A DNA stretch of 64,000 nt from JAXDMK01 sp963790325 (GTDB lineage Bacteria > Actinomycetota > Acidimicrobiia > Acidimicrobiales > AC-14): NCBI GenBank assembly GCA_963790325.1, contig CAWBNY010000002.1, forward strand, positions 682,001 to 746,000, in the 5' to 3' direction. The notes under the pieces were generated by a model. It saw only the letters and a list, made by a program, of their open reading frames with translations. It did no database searches and was not told the origin of the DNA. Positions 32,183 to 40,545 of the stretch are shown piece by piece (positions within the stretch are counted from its first letter, which is position 1; each line of letters opens with the position of its first letter). Position numbers and translations under genes: made by a program.

Positions 32183-33042
32183 CCGTCACCACGCATCCGC
32201 CCCCCTTCGTCTTCGTCGTCGGGTCGGCCCGATCGGGGACCACCCTCGTCCGCAGCCTCCTCGATTCACATCCCCAGCTCGCCATCCCGGGCGAGAGCTA
32301 CTTCGTGGTCGGCATGGCCGAGCGGGACTTCGACCTCGACGAGCTGGTCGCCCACCCCCGGTTCCGGGAGTGGGGCCTGGGGCGGGACGTGGTGGCCGCC
32401 GAGCTGACCCGGGTCCGGGCCACCACCTACGCCGACGCCATCCGGGCCGTGTTCCGGTGTTACGCCGCCGCCCAGGGCAAGCCCCGGTACGGGGACAAGA
32501 CGCCCGGCTACGTGTTCCACCTCCCCCTGGTGGGGGAGCTCTTCCCCGAGGCCCGGGTGGTGCACGTGGTGCGCGACGGCCGCGACGTGGCCGTGTCGAT
32601 GCGTCAGGCATCCTCGACCACCCCGCCACCGATCGACCAGTTGGCCCGCCTGTGGCGCAAGGCGGTCACCAAGGGACGGGCGTTCGGCGAGGTCGACCCC
32701 GGCCGCTACGCCGAGGTCCGCTACGAGGACCTGGTCGACGACGCCGAGGGGGAGCTGCGCCGGCTGTGCCCGTTCCTCGGCCTCGACTTCGACCCGGTCA
32801 TGCTCGACCACCGGGCCAGCGCCGAGCGCCTGCTCGGGAGGATCGAGCTGGCCCACCTCCACACCCGGCTCCCGCGGCCGCCGACCACCCGCCTCCGGGA
32901 CTGGACCGCGGAGATGACCGCGGAGGACGCGGCGGCCTTCGAAGCCGTCGCCGGCGACGCCCTCCGGCGGTTCGGCTACCCCACGTCGGCCCGCCGGCGC
33001 TTGGCCTGGACCCGGACGGCACCTCCCCGGCGGAGCCCGTGA
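32179..33042 (+). CDS. Sulfotransferase-family protein (probable CTG start)
   Basis: A 287-residue PAPS-dependent sulfotransferase. The 5-prime phosphosulfate loop is FVVGSARSGTTLVRSLLDSH at the N-terminus and the 3-prime phosphate motif is VRDGRDVAVSMRQ (about 130). The acceptor is unknown; carbohydrates or lipids are likely. No ATG, GTG or TTG lies in frame upstream of the nucleotide-binding loop; a CTG at 32179 overlapping the aceE stop (CTGA) gives a complete domain, as in phrB at 8834. Confidence 0.85.
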   Translation: MTVTTHPPPFVFVVGSARSGTTLVRSLLDSHPQLAIPGESYFVVGMAERDFDLDELVAHPRFREWGLGRDVVAAELTRVRATTYADAIRAVFRCYAAAQGKPRYGDKTPGYVFHLPLVGELFPEARVVHVVRDGRDVAVSMRQASSTTPPPIDQLARLWRKAVTKGRAFGEVDPGRYAEVRYEDLVDDAEGELRRLCPFLGLDFDPVMLDHRASAERLLGRIELAHLHTRLPRPPTTRLRDWTAEMTAEDAAAFEAVAGDALRRFGYPTSARRRLAWTRTAPPRRSP

Positions 33043-33174
33043 GCCGGCTCGCCCGGCATGGATTGTCCGGGCCCGGAGCCCCGAGTGCCGTCGGTCGAGG
33101 ACGAGGACGAGGTTCGGGGGTGCGGCCCCCGCCCCGGGTGGTACCGGTCCGGCAACGGGTGGGAGGCTGCCCCG

Positions 33175-33471
33175 GTGATCTCGACCTTTCGCACCGTCGC
33201 CTACGTGGAGGCGGTCAGCTTCCTCGTCCTCCTCGCGGCCAGCTTCGTCAAGCGGGTGATCGAGGGTCCCGACCTCGTCCCCGTGCTGGGGATGTTCCAC
33301 GGGATCATCTTCCTCGTCTACGTGGTCATGGCCCTGAAGGTGCGCGAGGGGCAGGGGTGGGGCTTCTGGCGGACGATCTGGGTGGTCGGGGCCGCCACCA
33401 TCCCCTTCGGCGGGTTCTTCGTCGGGCGCGACCTCAAGGCGAACGAGGGCCGTGTGGTCGAGGAGCGGTGA
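33175..33471 (+). CDS. DUF3817 family membrane protein
   Basis: A 98-residue integral membrane protein with three helices (about 8-25, 37-60, 66-85). The family pattern is FRTVAYVEAVSFLVLLAASF, VLGMFHGIIFLVYV and IPFGGFFVGRDLK. GTG start at 33175; the longer frame from 33058 has no domain support. The function of DUF3817 is unknown. The 130 bases before it and the 160 bases after it hold no gene that I can support. Confidence 0.82.
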   Translation: MISTFRTVAYVEAVSFLVLLAASFVKRVIEGPDLVPVLGMFHGIIFLVYVVMALKVREGQGWGFWRTIWVVGAATIPFGGFFVGRDLKANEGRVVEER

Positions 33472-33633
33472 GGCGGTGACCACCGTGACCGACTCCTCCA
33501 CCAGGATGTCGTCGCGACGCGGCCCATGCCGGACACCTCGCCGGTCGGACCACGGCTCACCGGGCGTCAGGCGACGCAGATGCGCGAGCGCGATCCGAGC
33601 ACGAACGGCCGAACTCCGCCGTACGCTGACGCC

Positions 33634-34212
33634 ATGGCCGAGCACGAGCTCCATCTCACCGGCGACGCGGCCGCCGACGACCTGCTGTCCACCGACGCCT
33701 TCGCCCTGCTCGTCGGGATGCTCCTCGACCAGCAGGTGCCGATGGAGAAGGCGTTCCGCAGCCCGTACGACCTCAAGGAGCGGATGGGGGGGCGGCTCGA
33801 CCCGGCCGCGGTCGCCGACTCCGACCCCGACGGGCTGGGCGCCATCTTCAGCCGCCCACCGGCCCTGCATCGCTTCCCGGGGTCGATGGCGGCCCGCACC
33901 CAGGCCCTGGCCCGGGTGATCGTCGACGAGTACGGCGGCGACGCGGCCTCGGTGTGGCGGACGGCCGAGAGCGGGCCCGAGCTGTACCGGCGGCTGAAGG
34001 CGCTGCCCGGCTTCGGCGACCAGAAGGCGCGCATCTTCCTGGCCCTGCTGGCCAAGCGCCTCGGCGTGCGGCCCCCGGGGTGGGAGGAGGCGGCCGGGGC
34101 ATACGCGGCCGACGGGTTCTACTCGGTGGCCGACATCGTCAACCCGGAGACGCTGGCCAAGGTGCGGGAGTACAAGCGGGCCAAGAAGGCGGCGGCCAAG
34201 GCCGGTCAGTGA
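33634..34212 (+). CDS. HhH-GPD-type base-excision repair-like protein (TIGR03252 type)
   Basis: A 192-residue protein with a glycosylase-like helical fold. AFALLVGMLLDQQVPMEKAF forms the first part and LPGFGDQKARIFLALLAKRL (about 130) is the helix-hairpin-helix. The catalytic Asp that follows the hairpin in active MutY or Nth enzymes is not obvious, so glycosylase activity is uncertain. It is an actinobacterial family found beside diverse genes. ATG at 33634; thiS begins 10 bases after the stop. Confidence 0.85.
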   Translation: MAEHELHLTGDAAADDLLSTDAFALLVGMLLDQQVPMEKAFRSPYDLKERMGGRLDPAAVADSDPDGLGAIFSRPPALHRFPGSMAARTQALARVIVDEYGGDAASVWRTAESGPELYRRLKALPGFGDQKARIFLALLAKRLGVRPPGWEEAAGAYAADGFYSVADIVNPETLAKVREYKRAKKAAAKAGQ

Positions 34213-34222
34213 GGGTCCCACC

Positions 34223-34423
34223 ATGCGGGTGACCGCCAACGGCGATCCGGTCGACCTGCCCGACGGCGCCACGGTCGACGACTTGCTGGTGGCGATGAGC
34301 CTCGGCGGGCGGTGGGTCATCGTCGAGCGCAACGGCGAGCCGGTCGAGCGCCGCCATCTGTCCACCACCGCGCTGGCCGAGGGCGACCGGCTGGAGCTGG
34401 TCCGGGCCGTGGCCGGCGGATGA
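34223..34423 (+). CDS. thiS: Sulfur carrier protein ThiS
   Basis: A 66-residue ubiquitin-like protein ending in Gly-Gly (RAVAGG), where a thiocarboxylate is formed and delivered to ThiG. The N-terminal VTANGDPVDLPDGATVDDLL is typical. It overlaps thiE (ATGA). It is separated from thiG-thiH by 20 kb and has no TPP riboswitch of its own that I can see. Confidence 0.93.
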   Translation: MRVTANGDPVDLPDGATVDDLLVAMSLGGRWVIVERNGEPVERRHLSTTALAEGDRLELVRAVAGG

Positions 34424-35079
34424 CACCCGGGTCCGTCGAGGGACGTCGCCTCTATCTCTGCACCGCCGACCGTCCCGACCTGGCGACCTTCCTGGCCGAC
34501 TGCATCGTGGGCGGGGTCGACCTCGTCCAGCTGCGGGACAAGCACCTCGACGCCCGTCCTCTCCTCGACCGGGCCCGGCTGGCGGCGGCCGTGTGCCGCG
34601 ACCACGGCGTGCCCTTCGTCCTCAACGACCGTCCCGACCTGGCCCTGGAGGCCGGCGCCGACGGCGTCCACGTGGGACAGGACGACGCCCCGCCCGCCCT
34701 GGCCCGGCGCATCCTCGGCCCCGACGCCATCGTCGGCCTCTCCACCCACGCCCCGGCCGAGCTCGACGCCGCCGCCGGGGAACCGGTCGACTACGTGTCC
34801 ACCGGCCCGGTTTCGCCCACCCCCACCAAGCCCGGCCGGCCGGGGACGGGCCTGGGCTACCTCCGGTACGCCGCCGCCACGACCAGCCGGCCGTGGTACG
34901 TCACCGGCGGGGTGACGCCGGACACGGTGGCCGGCATGGTCGCCGCCGGAGCCCGGCGGTTCGTGGTGGTGCGGTGGCTGACCGAGGCGGGCGACCCCAG
35001 GAAGTCGGCCCAGGCCCTGGCCCGGTCGATCGATCGGGCGATCGATCGGGCCGGTGATCAGGCCGGGTCGAGCGCCTGA
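34420..35079 (+). CDS. thiE: Thiamine-phosphate synthase
   Basis: A 219-residue TIM-barrel enzyme that couples hydroxymethylpyrimidine diphosphate to thiazole phosphate. Family motifs: VDLVQLRDKHLDARPLL, VPFVLNDRPDLALEAGADGV, HVGQDD, DYVSTGPVSPTPTKPG and VTGGVTPDTV. Normal length. The last codons include a short CGATCGATCGGG tandem, and the 3-prime end overlaps the convergent hydrolase gene by 22 bases. Confidence 0.94.
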   Translation: MTPGSVEGRRLYLCTADRPDLATFLADCIVGGVDLVQLRDKHLDARPLLDRARLAAAVCRDHGVPFVLNDRPDLALEAGADGVHVGQDDAPPALARRILGPDAIVGLSTHAPAELDAAAGEPVDYVSTGPVSPTPTKPGRPGTGLGYLRYAAATTSRPWYVTGGVTPDTVAGMVAAGARRFVVVRWLTEAGDPRKSAQALARSIDRAIDRAGDQAGSSA

Positions 35080-35813
35080 CGCTCCATCCAGCCGATGAGG
35101 ATCGCCACCGCCCGGGGATCGTGGCGCAACCGGTGGCCGGCGCCGGGGACGATGCGCAGCTCGGCCCTGCCGTCGGTGGCGTCGGCCAGCCAGCGGGAGT
35201 CCTGGAGGTGGACGACCTCGTCCTCGCCCCCGTGAACGATGAGCACCGGTCGAGGTGGGATCTTGCCGATGACCACGACCGGCCGGATCTCCATCAGCTC
35301 CCGGGTCCAGAGATCCATGTCGGGGGGGAAGCCGGGATCGCGGACCGCCCCGATGGTGCGGGTGTGGTCGAGGAAGGCGGCGGGGTCGGAGCCCCAGTCC
35401 CGGAAATCGGCGTGGGGGGCGAGGGCGGCCACGCCCCGCACCCGCTCGTCCTCGGCCGCCTCGCAGATGGCGATGGCGCCGCCGGTGCCGGTGCCGGCCA
35501 CCCACACGCCGGAGACGGGCTGGGTGGCGACGAGGTGGTCGATGGCGGCCCGCAGGTCGGAGAGCCAGCCGGACAGGGAGAAGTCGCCCTCGGACGCGCC
35601 GCTGCCCCGGAAGTTGAAGGTGAGCACGGTCCAGCCGGTGTCGGCGGCCAGCCGCTCGGCGAACTCGGGGAACGTCTGACCGGACGTGGCCGAGCCCCCC
35701 GGCCCGGCGGGGAAGCCGTGGCACAGGACGAGGCCGTTGGCACCCGGCCCCTCCCCCGGGTGGTACACGTGCCCGGCCAGGCTCAGCCCGCCAGCGTCGA
35801 TCTCGATACGCAT
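35058..35813 (-). CDS. Alpha/beta-hydrolase-fold protein lacking the usual nucleophile serine
   Basis: A 251-residue alpha/beta-hydrolase. The oxyanion-hole motif is VLCHGFPAGPGG, the acid is in VHGGEDEVVH and the catalytic-type His in PGAGHRLRHD. The nucleophile elbow reads VAGTGTGGAIA: by alignment with the GxSxG pattern (GTSTGG in relatives) the Ser is Gly, so classical ester hydrolysis is doubtful. ATG at 35813 with GAAGGGGG upstream. A long structured leader lies in front of it. Confidence 0.85.
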   Translation of the reverse strand: MRIEIDAGGLSLAGHVYHPGEGPGANGLVLCHGFPAGPGGSATSGQTFPEFAERLAADTGWTVLTFNFRGSGASEGDFSLSGWLSDLRAAIDHLVATQPVSGVWVAGTGTGGAIAICEAAEDERVRGVAALAPHADFRDWGSDPAAFLDHTRTIGAVRDPGFPPDMDLWTRELMEIRPVVVIGKIPPRPVLIVHGGEDEVVHLQDSRWLADATDGRAELRIVPGAGHRLRHDPRAVAILIGWMERQALDPA

Positions 35814-36098
35814 GCCGCCACCCCCTTCGTACCGGTCGCGCCGAGGGGGCGCACGGTGCGCCCCCTCGACCGTCGTTCTTGCTGGAAAGGTAAACCCGAG
35901 ATCTACGGACTACTCCGGGCGGGACCAGGATCCGGACGCGATCTCAAGCGGTGACCGGCGGTATTCGCCAGCGTGGTCCAGCTGACCGGCTAGCGGACAG
36001 CCACCTCCGAGGTCCCATGACAACAGTCGCTCAGTTGGACCACCTCCTTTCTTCGGTCTACGTATGAAAGCACACCGGGGGCCGAAAGTGGTGAAGGT
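35814..36098 (-). promoter_or_regulatory. Structured leader with very strong Shine-Dalgarno and short Cys-containing frame
   Basis: This 285-base gap is less GC-rich than its surroundings. Read on the minus strand it holds AGAAAGGAGGTGG (around 36041-36053), an anti-SD match of at least nine bases. Eight bases beyond GGAGG comes CTG AGC GAC TGT TGT and a stop after 14 codons, a possible leader peptide with adjacent Cys codons; a 25-codon ATG frame starts at 36018. A perfect hairpin (35843-35867) then precedes the hydrolase. Attenuation is an inference only; no known RNA family was recognised. Confidence 0.4.
35843..35867. terminator. Strong GC hairpin upstream of the alpha/beta hydrolase
   Basis: GAGGGGGCGCA pairs perfectly with TGCGCCCCCTC around a three-base loop. 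There is no U-run on either strand. On the minus strand it lies 30 bases before the hydrolase start and could act as an attenuator or block initiation. Confidence 0.5.
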
Positions 36099-36533
36099 TT
36101 ACTCGTCGGGATCGGCCACCCGGCCGACGGCCCCGATCTCCTCCAGGTAGCGCATCTGGGCGTCGAGGACGGCGTGGACCTGATCCGGCGTGTAGGGGTT
36201 GCCGCTCGCCTCCGACCGCAGGAGGACGAAGTCCACCGTCTCCGCCCCGCTCACCACCACCGGGCCCTCGGTGTGGGGCCGGTCGCCGTTGGACGCCACC
36301 CCCCGCAGCCGGAAGTACTCCAGGTGCCAGTCGAGGATCTTGCGCACGTCGTCGGGGCTGAGGACGGCCGCCACCTCGAAGCCGACGTGGTCGCACACGT
36401 AGGCCACCGCCTCCTCGAAGTCGAACGACCGCTGGGGTGGCTTCAGGGACAGCCGCCGCGCCTCCCGCCCGATCACGACCGCGGCGATGGCGAACACGCC
36501 CGCGATCGCCAGCGCCACGAGGATGACGGCCAC
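36099..36533 (-). CDS. Membrane-anchored protein of unknown function
   Basis: A 144-residue protein with one N-terminal helix (ILVALAIAGVFAIAAVVIGR) and a soluble domain rich in acidic residues (FDFEEAVAYVCDHVGFEVAA, ILDWHLEYFRLRGV, VHAVLDAQMRYLEEIGAVG). I do not recognise the family. ATG at 36533. It is on the same strand as the acyl-CoA dehydrogenase upstream and as the leader region downstream. Confidence 0.7.
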   Translation of the reverse strand: MAVILVALAIAGVFAIAAVVIGREARRLSLKPPQRSFDFEEAVAYVCDHVGFEVAAVLSPDDVRKILDWHLEYFRLRGVASNGDRPHTEGPVVVSGAETVDFVLLRSEASGNPYTPDQVHAVLDAQMRYLEEIGAVGRVADPDE

Positions 36534-36609
36534 CGGGGCAAGGCTAGGTCAACTCCTCACCGCCGAGGACGTCCCGGGGGAGACGTGGTGCTGCCGGCGG
36601 TGACCGAGG

Positions 36610-37623
36610 TCAGAGCCCGAGCAGGCGGAAGAGGCGCTCGCGGTGCACGCCCGGGTCGCCGAACAGCAGGCGGGACGATCTCGCCCGCTTGAAGTAGAGG
36701 TGGGCGTCGTGGTCCCAGGTGAAGCCGAGGCCGCCGTGGAGGTGGACGGTCTCGGTGGCGACGAAGGCGTAGGCCTCGGAGCAGGTGACCTTGGCCGCGG
36801 CCGCCGCCCGCGGGAAGGCGTCGGTCCCGAAGGTTTCGACGGCCCACGCCGCCGCCGAGCGGGCCGACTCCACCTCGAGGAGCATGTCGGCGCACCGGTG
36901 CTGGACCGCCTGGAAGGTGCCGATGGGGCGTCCGAACTGGACCCGCCGGCGGGCGTGGGCGACGGTCATGTCCAGGCACCGCTGGGCTCCACCGACCTGT
37001 TCCGCGGCGAGGAGGGTGGCGGCCACCGCCAGCGCCCGATCGAGGTCGGCGTCGTCCCCCACGAGGCGGGCGGGAGCGGCGGCGAGCTCGATCCGGGCCT
37101 GCTTGCGGGTCGGGTCGACGGTGGGCAGAAGGTGTCGGGTGAGTCCGGCGGCGTCGGCGTCAACCTCGAACAGGGCCACGCCGGTGGGGGTGCGGCCGGC
37201 CACGACCAGGGTGTCGGCGGTGTGGCCGTCGACGACGAAGCCCTTGTGGCCGTCGAGGCGCCACTCGCGGCCGGCGGGGGTGGCACGGAGGTCGACCGCC
37301 GCCGGGTCCCACCGTCCCGAGTCCTCGGCCACGGCCAGAGCCACGATCGAGCCGGAGGCGCCGATGCCGGCGGCCCGCACGATCGCCGTTCCCAGGAGGG
37401 GGGCGCACAGAAGGGCGGCGCCCGCCCCCTCGACCACGATGGCCAGGTCCGCCACCGGGAGGTCGATCCAGCCGGCGGCCACGATCTCGTCCCACACCGA
37501 TGGGTCGAAGCCCTGGTCGGTCTCCATCAGCCGGCGGACCTCGGCCGGCGGGGAGGCCTCGGCCAGGAACGCCCGCACCTGAGCCCGGAGGTCGTCCTGG
37601 GCCGGCGTGGAGACGTAGCGCAC
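36610..37623 (-). CDS. Acyl-CoA dehydrogenase family protein (short form)
   Basis: A 337-residue flavoprotein. Recognisable parts are the C-terminal helical domain (AEQVGGAQRCLDMTVAHARR, QFGRPIGTFQAVQHRCADM) and the FAD/substrate end (VHLHGGLGFTWDHDAHLYFK). It is about 40 residues shorter than a standard enzyme, mainly by loss of the loop after the first helices. Short forms of this kind are common in actinobacterial lipid or sterol catabolism as one half of heteromeric enzymes, but no partner is adjacent. GTG start at 37623, divergent from an MBL-fold gene. Confidence 0.88.
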   Translation of the reverse strand: MRYVSTPAQDDLRAQVRAFLAEASPPAEVRRLMETDQGFDPSVWDEIVAAGWIDLPVADLAIVVEGAGAALLCAPLLGTAIVRAAGIGASGSIVALAVAEDSGRWDPAAVDLRATPAGREWRLDGHKGFVVDGHTADTLVVAGRTPTGVALFEVDADAAGLTRHLLPTVDPTRKQARIELAAAPARLVGDDADLDRALAVAATLLAAEQVGGAQRCLDMTVAHARRRVQFGRPIGTFQAVQHRCADMLLEVESARSAAAWAVETFGTDAFPRAAAAAKVTCSEAYAFVATETVHLHGGLGFTWDHDAHLYFKRARSSRLLFGDPGVHRERLFRLLGL

Positions 37624-37697
37624 GGGCCATACTCCACTCCATAGCTGCCGGTTCGCTCCACTACGAGGACTCCCAGGTCGAGATCACCCGTCTGGTC

Positions 37698-38258
37698 GTG
37701 GGGCCGGTGGCCAACAACGTGTTCGTGGTCCGGTGCCGGGAGACGGGCGAGGCGGCCCTGCTGGACGCGGCCAACGAGCACGAGAAGCTGCTCGAGCTGT
37801 GCCGGCGGCTCGACGTCCGTCAGGTGCTGGAGACCCACGGCCACTGGGACCACATCCAGGCCGTCCCCGAGGTCCGGGAGGCGGGCTACCTGGTCGGGGT
37901 GACGGCCGAGGACGCGGGGATGCTGCCGTCGTACGACTTCCTCCTGGAGGACGAGAGCGTGATCGCGGTGGGTCGGCTGCGGCTGCACACCATCCACACG
38001 CCCGGCCACACCCCGGGGTCGATGTGCTTCCGGATCGAGGGGTCGCCGGTGCTGTTCTCGGGCGACACCCTGTTTCCGGGCGGCCCCGGTGCCACCCGGT
38101 GGGAGTACTCCGACTTCCCGACGATCATCCGCTCCATCGACGAGCGGCTGTTCTCCGCGCTTCCGCCGGAGACCCTGGTGCTCCCCGGCCACGGCGCCGA
38201 CACCACCATCGGCGCCGAGCGCCCCCACCTCCAGAAGTGGGTCGACCGAGGCTGGTGA
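37698..38258 (+). CDS. MBL-fold metallohydrolase (glyoxalase II-like), start uncertain
   Basis: A metallo-beta-lactamase-fold hydrolase. Metal ligands: THGHWDHI, HTPGHTPGSMC, FSGDTLF and the late His in LPGHGADTTIG. The domain should begin at about EITRLVVGPVANNVFVVRC, but no ATG, GTG or TTG precedes it closely. The GTG at 37698 trims the first strand, while the next in-frame start (ATG 37500) would run antisense into the acyl-CoA dehydrogenase gene. A rare start or a small sequence error near 37650 is possible. It ends just before a terminator pair. Confidence 0.82.
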   Translation: MGPVANNVFVVRCRETGEAALLDAANEHEKLLELCRRLDVRQVLETHGHWDHIQAVPEVREAGYLVGVTAEDAGMLPSYDFLLEDESVIAVGRLRLHTIHTPGHTPGSMCFRIEGSPVLFSGDTLFPGGPGATRWEYSDFPTIIRSIDERLFSALPPETLVLPGHGADTTIGAERPHLQKWVDRGW

Positions 38259-38260
38259 CC

Positions 38261-38348
38261 GAGGGGGAAGGTCGACCTTCCCCCTCGAGCTCCCCCGCCG
38301 CGGAGCCCGCGCCGGCCTTCTCCCATCGTCCGGCGCGGGCTCGGCGGC
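38261..38348. terminator. Two strong hairpins between convergent genes
   Basis: A 26-base perfect palindrome (GAGGGGGAAGG and its complement, 38261-38286) is followed by GAGCCCGCGCCGG ... CCGGCGCGGGCTC, extended by GCCGC/GCGGC (about 38296-38348). Both fit a bidirectional terminator for the MBL and debranching-enzyme genes. T-runs are absent, as is common at this GC content. Confidence 0.6.
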
Positions 38349-38359
38349 GGGCTACGCCG

Positions 38360-40465
38360 TCAGGGGGTTCTCGGCTCGGAGACGATCTCGATGCCGGGGG
38401 GGAGCCCGTCGAGCTTGGTGCCGGACCGGTCGACGTCGATGGTGACCCGTTGGCCGGCCAGGGGGACGTTCTCGATTCGGAGGCGACCCATCCACTCCGG
38501 CAGCTCGGGGTCGAGCCAGACCTTGTCGTGGGGAACCCACGGGTCGAGGCGGAGCAGCGTCCGCAGGAACAACAACGGCGACGCCGCCGCCCACGCCTGG
38601 GGCGAGCACGACGACGGGTAGCTGACGGGGAACGGGACGTCGTCGCGGCTCAGACCCCCGAACAGCTCGGGCAGGCCGTGGTCGAAGTGGCCGGCCGCGT
38701 CGAGCAGGCCCTTGATCACCCGGTTGGCCTCGTCCTTGAACCCGTAGCGCATCAGCCCGGCCGCGATCAGGGCGTTGTCGTGGGGCCAGATGGAGCCGAT
38801 GTGGTAGCTGATCGGGTTGTAGCCCGACATGGTGGTGGCCAGCGTGCGGATGCCCCAGCCGGTGAACATCTCGGGCGACAGCAGCCGCTCCGCCACCAGC
38901 GGCGCCCGGGCCTCGTCGACGATCCCGGTCCACAGGCAGTGGCCCATGTTGGACGCCAGGGCGTCGATGGGCCGCTTGTCGCAGTCGAGGCCCATGGCGT
39001 ACCAGCCGTGCCTGGGCAGCCAGAAGTCGCGGTTGAACTGGATCTTCAGGTCGTTGGCCCGGGCCCGGAAGTCGACGGCCAGCTCGGTGTCGCCCGCCTC
39101 GTCGGCGAAGTGGGCCCGGGCCAGGTAGGCGGCGTAGACGTAGCCCTGCACCTCGCACAGGGCGATCGGGGGGCGGGCCAGGCGGCCGTCGGCGAAGCGG
39201 ATGGCGTTCCAGGAGTCCTTCCACCCCTGGTGGGCCAGGCCCTTGTCGGACGCCCGGCGGTACTCGACGTAGCCGTCGCCGTCCTTGTCGCCGAACTCCT
39301 CGATCCACGCCAGGGCCCGGTCGGCGGCCGGGAGCAGGGAGTCGACCACCTCGGGGGCCAGGCCCCAACGCCGCAGCTCGCCCAGCATCATGACGAACAG
39401 GGGCGTGGCGTCGGCCGAGCCGTAGTAGACGTCGCCTCCGCCGAGCGACAGGGACGGCGCCTCGCCGAAGCGCATCTCATGGAGGATCTTGCCCGGCTCC
39501 TCGTCCTGGCGGGGGTCGACTCGGGTCCCCTGGAAACGGGCCAGGGTTTGCAGCACCCCCTGGGCCAGGCCGGGGTCGACGAGCAGGGCCATCCAGGCGG
39601 TGAGCAGCGAGTCGCGGCCGAACAGGGTCATGAACCACGGCGCCCCTGCTGCCACCACCGTCCGCTCGGGGTGATCGGGGTCGAAGATGCGCAGCGCGCC
39701 GAGGTCCTCGGCCGACCGGGCGACCACCTTGCGCAGGTCCTCGTAGTCGGTCTCGACCCGGGGGACGATGCTGCGCCACTGGTCGAGCCGTTGCGTCGGT
39801 GTGGCCTGCTCGACCGGCTGGCCGCACAGGTAGCGGGGCTCGATCTCGTCGCCCTCGATCACGGGGGTGAACTGCAGGCACAGGTTCCACGACTCCCGGG
39901 CGGGGATCACCAGCTCGTAGTGCAACGTGGACGACAGGGCCCGGGCCGGCTGGCTGGCCGTGACCCGGAGGCCCTTGGTGGTGGGGCCCTTGCGGTAGTC
40001 GAACGCCAGACCCGAGGCCGACGTGCGCAGCTCCACGTTGCCCTCCGCCCGGACCACCCCCTCCTTCACCCGGAACAGGTTGGAGAAGTCGGCCCCGAAA
40101 CCGATCTCCACCGAGCAGTAGGCCGCCTCCTCGCCGTAGTTGCTGAGGACGATGTCCTCCCGCATGCCCCGGCCTACGTACCGGTAGCGGAAGACCATCA
40201 GCGAGCTCTCGGCCGCGCCCGGCCGGGTGGCGCTGCGCAGGACGAACGTGGCCGAGAACGGGTTCGACGTCTCTGCGGCCAGCGGCTCGGGCGGGTAGTC
40301 GTTGATCTTCAGCTCGAGACCGGACAGGAACCGCGTGTCGCGGAAGAACAGGCCCTGGGCCGACGCGGCGCGGATGTCGCCGCTGCGGTCGGAGATGCAG
40401 AACGATGCACCCTCGACCAGTGTCACGTGCCCGTCGGCCTGACCCAGGGAGGGACTGGCGCCCAT
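38360..40465 (-). CDS. Glycogen debranching/amylo-alpha-1,6-glucosidase-type protein
   Basis: A 701-residue cytoplasmic protein. The N-terminal beta domain (about 15-215; GLFFRDTRFLSGLELKIND) is typical of bacterial debranching-enzyme N-domains. It is followed by an (alpha/alpha)6 six-hairpin glycosidase domain (PWFMTLFGRDSLLTAWMAL, EIRFG-like GKILHEMRFGE, DKDGDGYVEYRR, GWKDSWNAI, SIWPHDNALIAAG). The acidic catalytic pair is probably within GWKDS and the C-terminal part. It should trim alpha-glucans; the exact linkage is not certain. ATG at 40465, divergent from sufC. Confidence 0.88.
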   Translation of the reverse strand: MGASPSLGQADGHVTLVEGASFCISDRSGDIRAASAQGLFFRDTRFLSGLELKINDYPPEPLAAETSNPFSATFVLRSATRPGAAESSLMVFRYRYVGRGMREDIVLSNYGEEAAYCSVEIGFGADFSNLFRVKEGVVRAEGNVELRTSASGLAFDYRKGPTTKGLRVTASQPARALSSTLHYELVIPARESWNLCLQFTPVIEGDEIEPRYLCGQPVEQATPTQRLDQWRSIVPRVETDYEDLRKVVARSAEDLGALRIFDPDHPERTVVAAGAPWFMTLFGRDSLLTAWMALLVDPGLAQGVLQTLARFQGTRVDPRQDEEPGKILHEMRFGEAPSLSLGGGDVYYGSADATPLFVMMLGELRRWGLAPEVVDSLLPAADRALAWIEEFGDKDGDGYVEYRRASDKGLAHQGWKDSWNAIRFADGRLARPPIALCEVQGYVYAAYLARAHFADEAGDTELAVDFRARANDLKIQFNRDFWLPRHGWYAMGLDCDKRPIDALASNMGHCLWTGIVDEARAPLVAERLLSPEMFTGWGIRTLATTMSGYNPISYHIGSIWPHDNALIAAGLMRYGFKDEANRVIKGLLDAAGHFDHGLPELFGGLSRDDVPFPVSYPSSCSPQAWAAASPLLFLRTLLRLDPWVPHDKVWLDPELPEWMGRLRIENVPLAGQRVTIDVDRSGTKLDGLPPGIEIVSEPRTP

Positions 40466-40525
40466 GAAGGTCCAGGGATCGGCGATAGATCGACGTTAGT
40501 CAAAACCGGGCCGGGCCCAATTTCC

Positions 40526-40539
40526 CCTACGGCCGTAGG
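40526..40539. promoter_or_regulatory. Perfect 14-bp palindrome upstream of sufC (candidate operator)
   Basis: CCTACGGCCGTAGG lies six bases before the sufC start codon and 61 bases from the divergent debranching-enzyme start. A perfect palindrome at this position fits a dimeric repressor site for the suf genes; the regulator is not identified here. Confidence 0.45.
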
Positions 40540-40545
40540 TGTAAT

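Noticed and set aside
36031..36055. Plus-strand similarity to the 3-prime end of 16S rRNA (GACCACCTCCTTTCTT)
   Set aside because: There is no helix 45 or any other rRNA sequence around it. On the minus strand the same bases form a strong Shine-Dalgarno site, which explains the match.
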